Shown: positions 50,553-61,789 of the stretch, piece after piece | How the letters are laid out: each line of letters starts with the position of its first letter | Numbering within the stretch: the stretch's first letter is position 1 | NCBI RefSeq assembly: GCF_001577835.2 | Contig: NC_029516.1 | Coordinates: 82,370,328 to 82,434,327, forward strand | Length of the DNA: 64,000 nt | Origin: Coturnix japonica | Taxonomy: Eukaryota; Chordata; Aves; Galliformes; Phasianidae | Direction: 5' to 3' | Notes under the pieces: generated by a model | Database searches by the model: none | What the model saw: the letters and a program-made list of their open reading frames with translations, nothing else | What the model was told of the DNA's origin: nothing | Made by a program: the position numbers and the translations under genes

Positions 50553-52787
50553 CTGCCCAAAGGGGAGAAGAGGTTGGGGCCATGGCAGAGCACCCTACTC
50601 CTACCCGCATCCTTGTTCTTCCACAGTTCTTGGCTGCTTGCTCCACTTTGCTCAGCAGAGTGCTTGCAAAGTGACACCTGAGCCACTAAACCAGGGACGT
50701 ATCTGTGATGCAGTGATGACTTCACTATGACACACAGTGGCTGTCATGGTAACCCAGGCCTGAGCTGCACCTGGTGTCCTGAAGTGTGGACATTTACCAC
50801 GGCAGCAAGAACAAGCTTGAGCGTACTCAGCTCATTTGACAAGGTATTGATGGTGGAGGGTCTGCAGAGATGACTTGCAGAGAAGGGATCCCACAGTGGA
50901 CAAAGCCATTTTCAGACAGACACAAAGGGCTGTACATCCTTCTTACACTGTGGTGCCCAAACGTGGCATTGTGGAAATGTTTCTTAACACCTCCCTCGAT
51001 TTCAAAGGTAAGTGAATATGAAGCTGAATGGTATGCTCTGCATTTTGGACTGTAGCATTCGTAACTATTGAACAGAGAGTGTGAAATGCCCTGGCTTGAC
51101 ATGGCCAAGTGAAGAAGGGTACTGTGAGCAACCTAAAAGTGATCTACATGAAGTCTCAATGGGAACAGATATTGCCCATCAGTAGGTTCTCTGTGTGCTC
51201 TTTGAAAAACAAACAGAAGCAGACAAGGAGTTCAAATGGGCTACTATTACTTGGCTTCCGTGCCCTTGGCATGTTTAATTGACCAGGTAGAAGTAATAGT
51301 CCTGTTCATGGCATTGTGCATTACTCGGCCAGTAATTCCAATCACATTGCTTTTATTCACAGCTTGCTGCTTTCCCCAGTGCTTTCCAAGCTGGAATTTC
51401 TTTTAGTCCTTACTGCTATCTGCTGCTTGGAAGCTCATCTTCATGAGAATACTCACTGTTAGCTTTAGCAATGCTGAAAATAAAACTTCTACAGCACAAC
51501 AGATTCAATCACTTCATTTTCTTGCCTAAAGCACGCTCTGATTTCTTCAACTGTTCGGCAACGTGGGCGGAACAGGCATTTCAGTATATATTGCTACGTT
51601 CATTACAGGGAGTTCTTCCATGCTAGAGATATTAACATCTTTGTTATTACTGCCAGTTCTCTCCTCCCCCGTACCAAGCGGTGGTTGGAGCTAAATTTCC
51701 TTGTAAGGACAGACTCCCAGCAGTAGTATTTTCCTCCTCAAAGTGAGGATCTCTTCAGAGGTCACTTCATTCTGCTTTCTCGGAACTCTGCCTCCCCCGT
51801 ATTCCTTAGAAAGTCATTACTAAAGAAGATGTCAAAACCACCTGCAAAAATTCATGGATATTCCAGAAATGAAGGTCATTCATCATCACCTCTTTGCAAT
51901 CATTAATGACTCAAAGGCCATGTTAGAGTTAAAAACTTTTATGCAAGAAAAGCTGTTTAACATCGAATACAAAACCGGTTTGACATAGATTATTTTTTAA
52001 ACACCGTCCTCGTTCTTTTCATCAGCTGTCAATGAAAGCTCACAATTAAAAAAACAAAGTCATCTGAAATACTTTTAACAGCCTTATGAAAACATTCATA
52101 AAGTGCCACCCACAAAAGCGCCTAAACCAGAATCTGTGAGAAATAACCTATTAGGATGTTAATTTACTTAACTGCTGCTGAGGACAAAGCTGTCAAACAG
52201 CAGCATCTGAGAAGCTGTCAGTTGAACAGCCATCCAACCCAGCAGAAATACAGCTCCACAGGCACGGCCCACGCAGAGGATGGCTGGGCCTGCAATATAC
52301 GCTCATGGGCATCCAACTCTGTTGCAGGGGTTTGAAATAAATAGCTAACACCACCTAAACCCAAGAAAACTGACAAGTGGGAGATGTGGATTCTGAGGGG
52401 AGCGATCATGCTAAGCTATAGCCTTACAACAGGCAAAATCCAGGCAATTTATACAGGAAATGGATTTTAGGACAAAAATCACACCCCTCTAAGAATAGCA
52501 AAAGAAGGCACTGATCCTTGGAATGTCTCTGTGTTCCCTCCCGTGGTCTTGAACATACAATACAGTAAGCACATTTCTTTCCTCATTCTCGAACGAGGGG
52601 CTGAGAACAGCCAGCCCATGCAGTGAACCTGCACTAGTTCATTCAGTGCAGGCTGAGTGCCCAGGCAGCGCTCACAGACCCATTTACCCAGAGGGGCACA
52701 GGCTCTGAGGGCTCCATGCCCCCTGTTCACACCCCATACGAGGTGTCCAGCAGCACCAAGTCCATAGCCCATGGTCCACATGGCCAA

Positions 52788-53701
52788 CTACCCTGTATGG
52801 TGCTTTTGGTGGCGCACCAGCTGGGGCTGGAAACGAAAGCTTGCTCCGCACTGGCTGCAGTGGTACGGTTGCTCGCCCGTGTGGATGCGGGTGTGCTTGA
52901 TGAGGTTGGAGTTGCCACTGAAGCCCCGGCCGCACTGGCTGCATTTGTAAGGCTTCTCACCGGTGTGGGTACGAGTGTGGTTAATGAGGTCAGAGCTCTG
53001 CCCAAAGCGTTTGCCACACTGACCACAAGAGTAAGGCCGGACACCGTTGTGAACCTGCTGGTGCTGGAGGAGGTGGGAGTGTTGGCTGAAGCTTTTCCCA
53101 CAGGCTGGGCACTTGTAGGGCCGCTCGCCTGTGTGCATACGCTGGTGTTTGATGCAGGTGGAGCTGTCACTGAAGCTCTTCCCACACTCAGAGCACTTAT
53201 ATGGTCTCTCTCCTGTGTGGATGCGCTGGTGGATGGTGAGGCTGGAACTGTTTTTGAAGCTCTTCCCACACTCTGCACAGCTGTAGGGTTTCTGGCCAGT
53301 ATGGACCCGTCGGTGCTGGATGAGGTTGGAGCTCTGGCTGAAGCCCTTGCCACACTCCCCGCACAAGAACGGGCGCTCCCCAGTGTGCATTCGCTGGTGC
53401 TGGATGAGGTGGATGCTCCGGCTGAATCCCTTGCCACACTCGGAGCAGATGGTGGGCCGCTCTGCACCAGGGGCTCGCTGTGCGGCTCCTGCCACCCTTC
53501 TCTCTTGTCTTTTCACCAGGCTGATGGCAGAGCAAGGCAGCTTGGCCTCCTCTGCCTCCCTGTGGTCACCTCGCCATGCCTCTGTGGAACCACACTGACT
53601 TCCATGGCTGTTCTCCAGCTGTTCCTCTCCTCCTATGGAGGACAACAAGTCCTGCTGATCTGTGCTTGCAAAGTGATTCAGAAAGGGACTGATCTCAGCA
53701 C
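52788..53701 (-). CDS. Zinc-finger gene, last coding exon (all eight fingers)
   Basis: 914 nt after a TTTTTTTCCAG acceptor, entering in phase 1. First residues [19 protein letters not shown], then the finger array. It stays open from the acceptor to the TAG at 52790-52788. Confidence 0.92.
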
Positions 53702-54534
53702 CTGGAAAAAAATACGACTAATTGTAATTTTTGCTGGGAGATGAGCATGGCAGAGAACTGGTGAGTTCTTCTTCCAAAGAGTATGGTCTGCACTGTGTAG
53801 GAGAAGCAGTTACAGAGAAGGACTGTGTAAGGTCAACTGTTGATCACAGCCTGAACCTCTGATTAACCATCTGAGGCAACCAATGAGTCAGCTGCGGGAG
53901 CACAGGTAAAGGTAATTCAGCTGTGCTACTGGAAGGGGTGGAGCCCCTTGACTCCACCTCTCCTAGATCCCAATTAAGGGTTGACCACTGCTAGGGTAGC
54001 ATCTCTTTCTGGAGATCACTCTTTTGTGGAGTTTTTGTGGTGTTCCTCTACATTGGTGAGCATCCATCTCAGCCAGAGGCTTCAGCACTAGTGAGTCTTT
54101 TTTTAAGATACCTTCTGGCTATCCATTTACTCTGTAATTACAGCTATACTTGTATTATTCCAACTATACAGACTGGGAACAAAAATAAAACTAGCTGTGA
54201 GAATGAGACCTCATCACGGGACCCGGAGCCAATGTGCCACAAAAAGCAGAGCCAAGGGCAGTGCAATCAACCCTTCCTTGCCCCCAGGAAACTGTCATGT
54301 TCTGTCTTCTTAATATGCTGTCTTTCATACATATTCTTAATAGCACACTGACAGGGCCACAGTGATAGGGAAAGAGATGGTCTCAAATTAAGCTGGATGA
54401 GAAAAAGTAGTTTGAAGAACACTGCAGGAGCTCAGATTGCTTTTTGCTTTCTCTAAACTTATAAACTCATCTTATTTCTTACCCATGCATATCTCCTTTG
54501 AGGCCTCATGATCCTGATCTTCTCCTTGGTCCAT
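52788..54534 (-). CDS. C2H2 zinc-finger protein, eight fingers, two coding exons
   Basis: A presumed nuclear DNA-binding regulator. Coding exons 54534-54483 and 53701-52788 join in frame (split Gly codon) to 321 residues; stop TAG. Residues 1-102 are linker with no KRAB A or SCAN domain. From C103 to the end run eight C2H2 fingers of 28-residue pitch with CGKxF cores and HTGERPY/HTGEKPY linkers. Helix positions -1, 2, 3, 6 read RIHQ, QSNQ, NSSI, DSTK, QSHQ, QSDN, GSNK and FPQR in fingers 1 to 8. Oddities: finger 4 has Cys at the conserved Leu, the finger 5-6 linker is HNGVRPY, and the protein ends right after HHTG. The start MDQGED lies in a stretch resembling a KRAB B box. I cannot name the gene; it is a lineage-specific member of a large family. 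Confidence 0.85.
53823..54260. other. Unclassified interspersed-repeat candidate in the zinc-finger intron
   Basis: A block in the intron between the two coding exons contains a perfect hairpin (GGTGGAG at 53937-53943 pairing with CTCCACC at 53952-53958) and a TTGGTGAGCATCC motif after a CA. This is loosely reminiscent of an LTR edge and primer site. I could not assign it to a family. Confidence 0.25.
54483..54534 (-). CDS. Zinc-finger gene, first coding exon (coding part)
   Basis: From ATG at 54534: [17 protein letters not shown] and one base, then GTAAGA. Its phase matches the finger exon. A CCCAG acceptor abuts the ATG, or the exon may start further upstream near 54568 after TTTTGTAAG. 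The start is inferred. Confidence 0.6.
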
Positions 54535-54566
54535 CTGGGCAGGTTATGTCAGGTTCACCAATCAGG
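54535..54566 (-). pseudogene. KRAB-B-like relic just upstream of the zinc-finger start
   Basis: On the minus strand, GGA TTC CTG ATT onward reads GFLIGEPDITC. The bases after it, one base out of step, read QMDQGED. Together they look like the KRAB B-box pattern GFPISKPDVISQMEQGEE. The one-base discrepancy lies in a CCC run near 54537-54539, so the B box is either broken or lies in a 5'UTR. Weak because the match is short. Confidence 0.4.
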
Positions 54567-54905
54567 AATCCTCCTTACAAAAGCAAACAAAATAATCTTA
54601 GTTGAATACTCAGCAATAGCATTGTGTCATTTCAGGCTGTCCTGAGCCAACATATGTTAGGTTGCTTTCAGGAGCCTTATAGCTCTCAGAACTTTGCTGG
54701 TACTGAGAATCTCTGCTGCAGCAGATTGATGGTAGGAGCCAAACCAGCTGCCGACATGCTGCAATGTGTACCAGATGGCCTGTTCCACCTGAAAGCAGGA
54801 GACTGATGTCACCAACAGAGGAGATGGTCTTCAAGAACCAACAACTCCTTGTCTTTACCTCAGCTGTTTGCTGACAGCTCTTTATTTTCTCTCCTGACCA
54901 CTCAC

Positions 54906-54985
54906 CTCCATAGCTGTCCTGTGGCTGTGTCAGGCTGTGGGAGTCATCCCAGTGTTGAGCTCCATCTCTCAAGCTCCCTGGGGTC
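54906..54985 (-). other. Candidate 5' exon of the zinc-finger gene
   Basis: 80 nt between an ACTGCAG acceptor and a GGAG/GTGAGT donor on the minus strand. Its open frame (TPGSLRDGAQHWDDSHSLTQ) resembles no domain I know, and an ATG inside it leads to an 11-codon frame. Possibly noncoding. Confidence 0.35.
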
Positions 54986-55163
54986 CTGCAGTTTGCTCCT
55001 GTAATGCTGTTGCTGGCTGAGCGTTCTCTGCATGTTCACCCTCAGACAGAAAGCTGCCATTCAGAGCAAGGTGTGAATCTCCCATGCCGGAAGGGACCCA
55101 CAAGGATTACTGAGACTAACTCTGGACTCTGCACATGACCACCCAAAATCTAAACCTTATCAC

Positions 55164-55600
55164 ACAGAATCACAGAATGACCCGGGTTGGAAGGGACCTC
55201 AAGGATCATGTAGTTCCAACCCCCCTGCCTGGCAGGGCCACCAAACATACACCTTTACTAGATCAGGTTGCCCAGGGCCCCGTCCAACCTGGTCTTGAAC
55301 ACCTCCAAGGACGGGGCATCCACAACCTCCCTGGGCAGCCTGTTCCAGGGCCTAACCACTCTCCTAGTGAAGAACTTCCCCCTAACATCCAACCTAAATC
55401 TTCCCTCTTTCAACTTAAAACCATTTCCCCTAGTCCTGCTATTATCAGCCCTTTCAAAGAGTTTACTCCCCTCCTGGGAGTAAGTTCCCTTCAGGTATTG
55501 AAAGGCTGCAATGAGGTCACCCCGCAACCTTCTCTTCTCTAGGCTGAACAAACCCAACTCCCTCAGCCTGTCCTCATAGGGGGACCTGATGGCTGACTAT
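55164..55600 (-). repeat. CR1 LINE 3' fragment with open ORF2 tail
   Basis: Starts CACAGAATCACAGAATGACC on the plus strand, the complement of the CR1 tail. The minus strand at 55557-55258 is open for 99 residues and encodes the end of CR1 ORF2 ([39 protein letters not shown]). The open frame and intact tail point to a young copy. Confidence 0.96.
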
Positions 55601-55899
55601 GTCTGACAGCGGTGCTCCCTGGACTCCTGCACGTGGAGCTGTGTCCTCCACACTGAGCAGTCATCCCATGCCCGCCTGTTCCTGATATACAGCACTAGTC
55701 AGTGATGCCCTCCCTAAAGCACAGACTGATGTGCTGGGACAGGCAGGAGATGGGGTGGTCAGAGGGCACTGCCACGGCACCCAAACAGGGGTGAGAAGCG
55801 AGAGACGTGGAGCTCTGGGAAACCGGGGCAGCGTGTGAAGCTGCCTGTGCATAACACAGATCGGAAAGTGGGCAAGGAGATGCTTTTTCCTGCGGCAGG

Positions 55900-56190
55900 T
55901 GGAAAGCGATGGGACGGGGGGAACGCAGGGACAGCGGAGACAGGAGTACAAAAAGGGCAGCCGTCCCTCCCCTCCTCCTTTCTGCCTCTTTCCTCCACGG
56001 TGCCGACAGACAAAGGCTCAGCCGAAGCTTCCAACGCGGGCTGCCCCCTCCAGGCCCCGCACCTCACAGCCCTCCAGGTCCCCCGCCCAGCTCCTACCTG
56101 CAGGGCGCCTCTGCCGCCCGGCGCCGCCACGCTTCCTGCTCCGCGGGCAAAGGGCGCTTCCGGGGCGGGGAGGGAGGGAGAGAGGAGGTC
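55900..56190. promoter_or_regulatory. CpG-rich promoter of the zinc-finger gene
   Basis: A short GC-rich, CpG-dense patch with GGGGCGGGG (near 56162), an SP1-type site, about 1.6 kb upstream of the zinc-finger start codon. It is bounded by two CR1 copies in opposite orientation. Confidence 0.6.
56098..56160 (-). other. Probable noncoding first exon of the zinc-finger gene
   Basis: Within the CpG-rich patch, a strong minus-strand donor CTGCAG/GTAGGAG ends at 56098. This is the expected arrangement of an untranslated first exon; its 5' end is a guess. Confidence 0.45.
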
Positions 56191-56227
56191 GTGATTGGAG
56201 ATGAGGGAAACGGGATGAGTGGGAGGG

Positions 56228-56391
56228 GGTTGTCCTCGAACACCTCCAGGGATTCAGGGTCAGGTTGGATGGGGCCCTGGGCAACCTCATCTAGTAAACA
56301 TGGAAGTTTGGTGGCCCTGCCAGGCAGGGGGTTGGAGCTTCATGATCCTCGAGGTCCCTTCCAACCCGGGTCATTCTGTGATTCTGTGATT
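56228..56391 (+). repeat. CR1 LINE 3' fragment
   Basis: GGTTGGATGGGGCCCTGGGC, then GGTGGCCCTGCCAGGCAGGG and the tail GGGTCATTCTGTGATTCTGTG in part. Plus orientation, same subfamily as the copies at 40898 and 55164. Confidence 0.95.
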
Positions 56392-56395
56392 GGAG

Positions 56396-56598
56396 CTTTA
56401 GAATGGATGTTAGGCTCAGAAGGAGTGGTGAGGTGTTGGAATTGGCTGCCCAGGTAGGCAATGGAGTCCCTGGAGGTGTTCAAGAATCATGGAGATGTGG
56501 CACTGAGGGATACAGTTTAGTGGGCAGGGTGGGGATGAGCTGATGGTTAGACCAGGTGATAGTAGTGGTCTTTAATAACCTAATGATTCTGTATCCCC
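56396..56598 (+). repeat. CR1 LINE 3' fragment, second subfamily
   Basis: TTGGCTGCCCAGGTAGGCAA, CTGGAGGTGTTCAAGAATCA, ATGTGGCACTGAGGGATACA, then TAGTGGTCTTTAATAACC. It abuts the preceding CR1 and belongs to an older subfamily, shared with 57752. Confidence 0.9.
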
Positions 56599-57751
56599 AT
56601 CTGTCTGTAAAGTAGTATGACCGTCAGGCATGTTGGTACATCCTTGTCATGTTTGCAGCGCAGCACGTCTGCTTAGAAATGTGGAAGGCAGAAGATCAAT
56701 ATGTTTACAGTCAGAGTACAAATGTATAGAGAAGAAAGAAAGAGGAAAGTATCCTGTGCATGAAACTATAGTACTGGCTGTGGCTTAAATACTGATATGA
56801 GGGAACACTAGGCTCAGGCATCAAACTGCTGTCCAGCATTAGTGAAGGCAACCATGGAATTCATTTCCAAATACAATGCTGAGAAGAAGGTGATTGGAAA
56901 CCCTTGGTTTCAATCTACCATGACAAATCCCATCTAACTACCATGATTGCCTACTATCTAGACGTGACTGGTGGTGTGGCCAACAAATACCATATAAGTG
57001 GTATCAGCAGAGCAGCTTTACTGTTTGGTAAAGCTTCATTTGGCTGATGATGTGGAAGCACCCTTTTGTTGCTGTTGTGTTGACAAAGCTGATATACCGG
57101 TTTTTAAAGGTTCCATGCATTTAGGGTTAAACATATTTGTTTGTTTGTTTGTCTTTAAAACAACCTAAGCAGCTGCGGTGACCAAAGGTGTGTGTCTAAT
57201 GAAGAGTTTGTTGGAGCAAAGCAATGAAAATCTGATGAGGTTTACAGTCAATAAGGAGAAACGCTGCACAGGGGAGTAATTAAGTTTCCACTTTGCTGTT
57301 CGTTTTAGCCTCTCAGCTTTACCATTCTCTTGGTGTTGTGGTGCCTGAATGAATGTCCTATCTACCCAACAGTCTTAATGGTAATTACTTTACCTTTAGC
57401 TCAGCTGCCATCTGAATAGAAGGGAGGAAGCTTTAAAGACGTTTGAGTGATTGCGGCTGCCCACTGAAGATTGTTTCTTAAACTTAGGTATTGATCGACC
57501 ATTTTCACTTGAAAGAGCAGAGTAATATATTAATCACTCAAGTGTTCACCTTTGCTCTGCACAATAGCAGCAAAGCTCAACAAAAAAAAAACCCACATCA
57601 CCCAAACAAAAAAATCCCAGTGAAAACAGGTTGGGAAACTACATTGAGGAGTCTCTCAATCGACATGAGATTCTACGTATGCCATCTGCAGGAGATATTC
57701 AGTTTACATAGTCTGCAAATTAAGCAGCTGAGATCGTTTGATAGACTCACC

Positions 57752-57885
57752 ATTCCTAGAGGTGTTCAAGAGCCGTGTGGATGTGGCACTGAGGGACATG
57801 GTGAGTGGGCATGGTAGGGGTGGGCTGGTGGTTGGGCTGGGTGATCTTAGTGGTCTTTTCCAACCTTAATGATACAAGGATTTCA
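57752..57885 (+). repeat. CR1 LINE 3' fragment
   Basis: CCTAGAGGTGTTCAAGAGCC, GATGTGGCACTGAGGGACAT, GATCTTAGTGGTCTTTTCCA. Plus-strand CR1 3' end of the subfamily at 56396. Confidence 0.9.
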
Positions 57886-60786
57886 CATCGCTTTGCAGCC
57901 TATTTCCCTGTTCCACAGGAATGGGACATTCTCTTTCATGAGGTGATAGCAGGCAATGTTTGTTGGTGGTAGCAAACTGCTTTCCAAGAGTTCATCTAAT
58001 CATTTTAATCCATCTCATGGATGTGGCAAGTTCTGTGCTCTTTTGTTTTTGGCTTTCCCTTAATGCCTGCAACTAAAGTGTGAGGAGTAGTTTATGTCTC
58101 TCCACCCTCCGATATCTAAGAATAACTGAACATTTTCAAGGAACTGTTACGCAAGACTTCTTATCCAAGGAAAGAAACAACAGATGCAGGGGGTGTGTTG
58201 GGGCATAGGTTAAGTATGTAGAAAACCTTCCAAAAAAACCCATATTGAGCAGCTGAAGTGAGATGAACAGATATCCACTCATTTCCCAGCAGTTTTTAAG
58301 GAGGTCATGTTGTACTGCTGATGTACTCCTGTGCTTGGAGGGCAATCGGGCACTCAGAAGCATTGGGAAGGCAGCTGGGATGCATCAAGTAAAACATCTT
58401 GTACAGCAGTGAGAGAATTGAAGGGGAACCACCAGTGCAGCAGCTTATCACTTAGGCTTGTATTTCAGCAGGGCAAAGCTGCAAATTGTTTGTACAGCTG
58501 TCACCTTGCTTTGCTAATTTTATTGTTTTTCCAGCTATATAAATGTTCCAGGGTGTGCTGAGAATTTTGCTTTCAAATATCTGGAGAATAACATATCTGT
58601 GTACTGGAGGGGGCAGCCTTTCCCTGTTTCTTCCCTCAGGCGGCCTCTTGTTGAATAACTTCAGTGTCAGTGATGGCTGATCCAGAAATTGAACGATATT
58701 AACATGGTTATTTGTTTAAATGTGCATTCTGTAGCCTTCATCAGGGTAATTGTGTCCTGCAGAGTTAAAGATAGCAGCCCCAGGTCCCAAGGCAGCTTAA
58801 TTTCAATTGGAACCGACTGGTTGACAGGGTACAAGTGAATCTGTGTACCTGCAATTGCATACATGTGCCTTATCTGCCCGAAGGTAATGATATGCAAATA
58901 ACTTGGGCTTCAGTGGCCTGTGGGTGCTGAGACGCAGTGATTCACAAAGGAGACTATCAGCAGTTCAGGTGGTGATGAGAAAACTGGCATCTAGTGCTTG
59001 GGGAAGGCTGTATATAAGGCTGTTAGAGGCAGGCTGGAGTCACTCAGCTGGTTTCCTAGATGCCTTTTCTAATTACAGTGATTGCCTGAGGGCCAACCAA
59101 GCCAGAGGGAGCTCACAACCAAAACTGAAGTAGGGCTGCACGTGGATACATGCACATATGCTTGTGTATGCACACTTCATCTTAGTGTGAGAATTATGAT
59201 GTGCATGCTGAAGTTTACAGGGTTAGTGTGACTAAGGATGCAAGTCAACACCTTTCCACTTTGAACCTGGTGAATGAATTCATTAAGCCCCGCTGCCTTT
59301 TTGGGTTGTGTAAAGATTCAGCCAATTACTGACTGCCTGACTGAAGTGTTGCCCTTTCATCTAACAAGGGACATCACAGTTTAGTGTGTCGGGAAGGAAG
59401 GAAGAGGAAGTTTGCAATTACCAGTAAATGTGCAGTAGGGTGAATGGGTGCCTTTCGGGCCTACATGGCATGTGGAGCTCATTAAGCTGACCTGGGTGTA
59501 GATTACCATACCCAAATTGGGGAGGATGCTACTGAAGCAGCACAGTTCTTCTTCATCATGGTTAAAGAGGGTAACTGTTGGTGTGGCTGCTCTGCCCCAG
59601 AGGTCTTTTGTAGTCAAAAGATGTTAGCTTTATATGGTACTGACAGACTCTGGCTACTTCTCTGGATTTATTAGATCACCTTGTTCATTTATATGATCTC
59701 CTTGGTGCAGTACTGTTTAGACTTCTTGTATCTGATGGCTTTCTGTGTTTACTTCTTGTTGTTGGTTTGAATATTTTCCTGTTGAAAGAAGCCAGTTTGT
59801 GGGTTTTATCCTTTTCTTTTGAATGCACCATCATAAATTCTTAGTCTTCAGAACACTGTAGTGTCCACACTGTGTGTACTTATTGAAACAAGGCAGTAAA
59901 GATCACCCACAAAGATATATTTCACGATCAGACACATCCAGTGAAGGCAGCAATGAAACTTATACTCTGATCAAGTTTACACGCCAGAGCTGCTTGTCCT
60001 GTTGATTACCTGCAGAGCAGCAATCTTTTTTTAGTCATGCTGTGGTCTTTAGGGCAGTTGCATTTGTTTCTCATTTTCTATATGAGCGCACCATGTAAGC
60101 AGTTATTTTGGGTTGTCAGTGCAGGTTAGCTGACATACATTTCATCTTATGGCTCTTGGATATGTGCACTTCTATGTCTCTGTACTTGGACATGAGGTAT
60201 TGCTTGATAAGCAGAGAGTGGTGACCTGCTTTCCTCACTACATATCCTGTCCATTTAATCGTTCCTCCTGGGTCTCAGCTCTGCTCTAATGGTGGTTTTG
60301 CTTCTTTCTTGTAGAAGTGAAGACAAACATTTTTGGGGCAATTAAGAGACAATGAAGATAAGTTCAATTGACAGTTTATGGCACAGATTGCAGTCTCGGT
60401 GCTGTGAGTGGCAAATTCACCCAAATTTATAGGATGAGAAATCAGACTTTTTGAACCTCAGATATAAATGTATTTTTTGAGCTGACTGCTGAGGTGACAG
60501 ATACATTAGAACCACAGACCTCTCTTGAGCCTTGCAGGAGTTTGGTCTCGCTTGTGTTCCTTTGGCCTATCAAGAAGCACTTTGCGTTGTCTCCCATGGG
60601 TTGTTTTATTGGTGTCATGTATGCTTTGAAAAACTAGAAGCTGAATGGTTGTGTGGCAATATTTTGGTGCTGCACTATTTTACACGAACAGTTTACTTTG
60701 GGGAACTTTCACTATGGCAGATGACTGTGATATAACTCTTTATGGTAAACACTTTCACGCTTCTGGTTATAAAACTGTGCACTTGT
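57886..60786. other. Intergenic DNA, nothing recognised
   Basis: No gene, clear repeat or regulatory signature was recognised here. Confidence 0.55.
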
Positions 60787-61150
60787 TGTGGTTTAATCTG
60801 GCTGGTAGCTAAGCACCACACAGCTGCTTGCTCACTTTGCACCCAGTGGGAATTGGGGGAAAGAAGTAAAACTTGTGGGTTGAGATAGTTTGACGTGAAA
60901 GAAAAGGGAAAAGGAAAAGAAAAAAAGAATACTCAAAACAAGTGATGCATAACAGAATCACTCAGCACTGATGCCCAGCTCAGTCCCGGAGTCAGCGGCA
61001 GACACGCAGCCAAGACCCCCAGCTCTTATTGCTGAGCGTGATGCTGTATGGCATGGGATGGGACATCCCTTTCTCAATTGGATCAGCTGCCCTTGCTGTG
61101 TCCCCTCCCAGCTCCCTGTGCACCTCTAGCACCACAGTATTTTTGCAGAA
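60787..61150 (-). mobile_element. Fossil avian endogenous-retrovirus LTR fragment
   Basis: TGTGGTTTAATCTGGCTGG is followed by GCTAAGCACCACACAGCTGC, AAACTTGTGGGTTGAGATAG and CTGTGTCCCCTCCCAGCTCC. This is the order of a common bird LTR family (ERVL/ERVK type, by recall), with the promoter side reading on the minus strand. The fragment is partial and diverged, an old solo LTR remnant with no internal genes seen. Confidence 0.7.
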
Positions 61151-61789
61151 GACCAGAGGAGCAGTTGTGCAGATGCACAAGTCCATCACCAGCCAGTCTT
61201 CGTTTGTTGACCTTCAGGTCATGCTTTACTCTCAAGTTCTGCACGCAGTAGCAAGAGCAAATGTATTTCTGATGGATTTATTTTTTCCTATGTAAAGCAG
61301 TCTGATGGTGCTAACTTCAGTGCTAACAGTTGTGTCATGATGAAAAAAGGGATGCTCACCCACAAGTTCATAGCTGCTACACCTTTGATGCAGTGGTTGA
61401 AGCCACAAAGTATGTCTTACAAATTAAGAAAAGCTATTTTGTGTGCCTGAGAATTTTATGTAGAGTTAGCAGTTAGTGTGAAAGCATCCTTTAAGTATTT
61501 CTGCTCACCTACCTCAAGACACAACATTCACTGATAAGACCTAGGTAAGTGGGGCTTAGTGATTTCTTGGTCATTAGGCCCATGAAATGGGCATCATAGT
61601 AAAGGAAGGATCCTGTTTGGATTGTTATCTTTTTTCACCTTCCAGACTGCACTGTGTGCACTTGTTATTCCTGAAGGTAAGAAAATTTGTTCACTTAATT
61701 CCTAATTCCGTAGCAGCAGTGTGCTTCTACATTAAAATGGGATTTAAAACGATGTGGGTGTGTTCACAGGGATGCTTACATTGTCATAT

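Larger units (their letters stand above)
47561..52787. other. Intergenic DNA between ILDR2 and the zinc-finger gene
   Basis: Holds two CR1 pieces (48293-48640, 50470-50552) and probably the 3'UTR of the minus-strand zinc-finger gene at its right end. The first minus-strand AATAAA noticed is at 51352-51357, which is speculative. No other gene recognised; the syntenic neighbour TADA1 is not seen. Confidence 0.6.

Noticed and set aside
52716-53744. Plus-strand open frame of 342 residues with repeats such as DEVGVLAEA
   Set aside because: It is the exact antisense of the zinc-finger array; the 28-residue periodicity comes from the finger repeats on the other strand.
55135-55542. Plus-strand 135-residue open frame
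   Set aside because: Antisense of the CR1 ORF2 tail, not a host gene.
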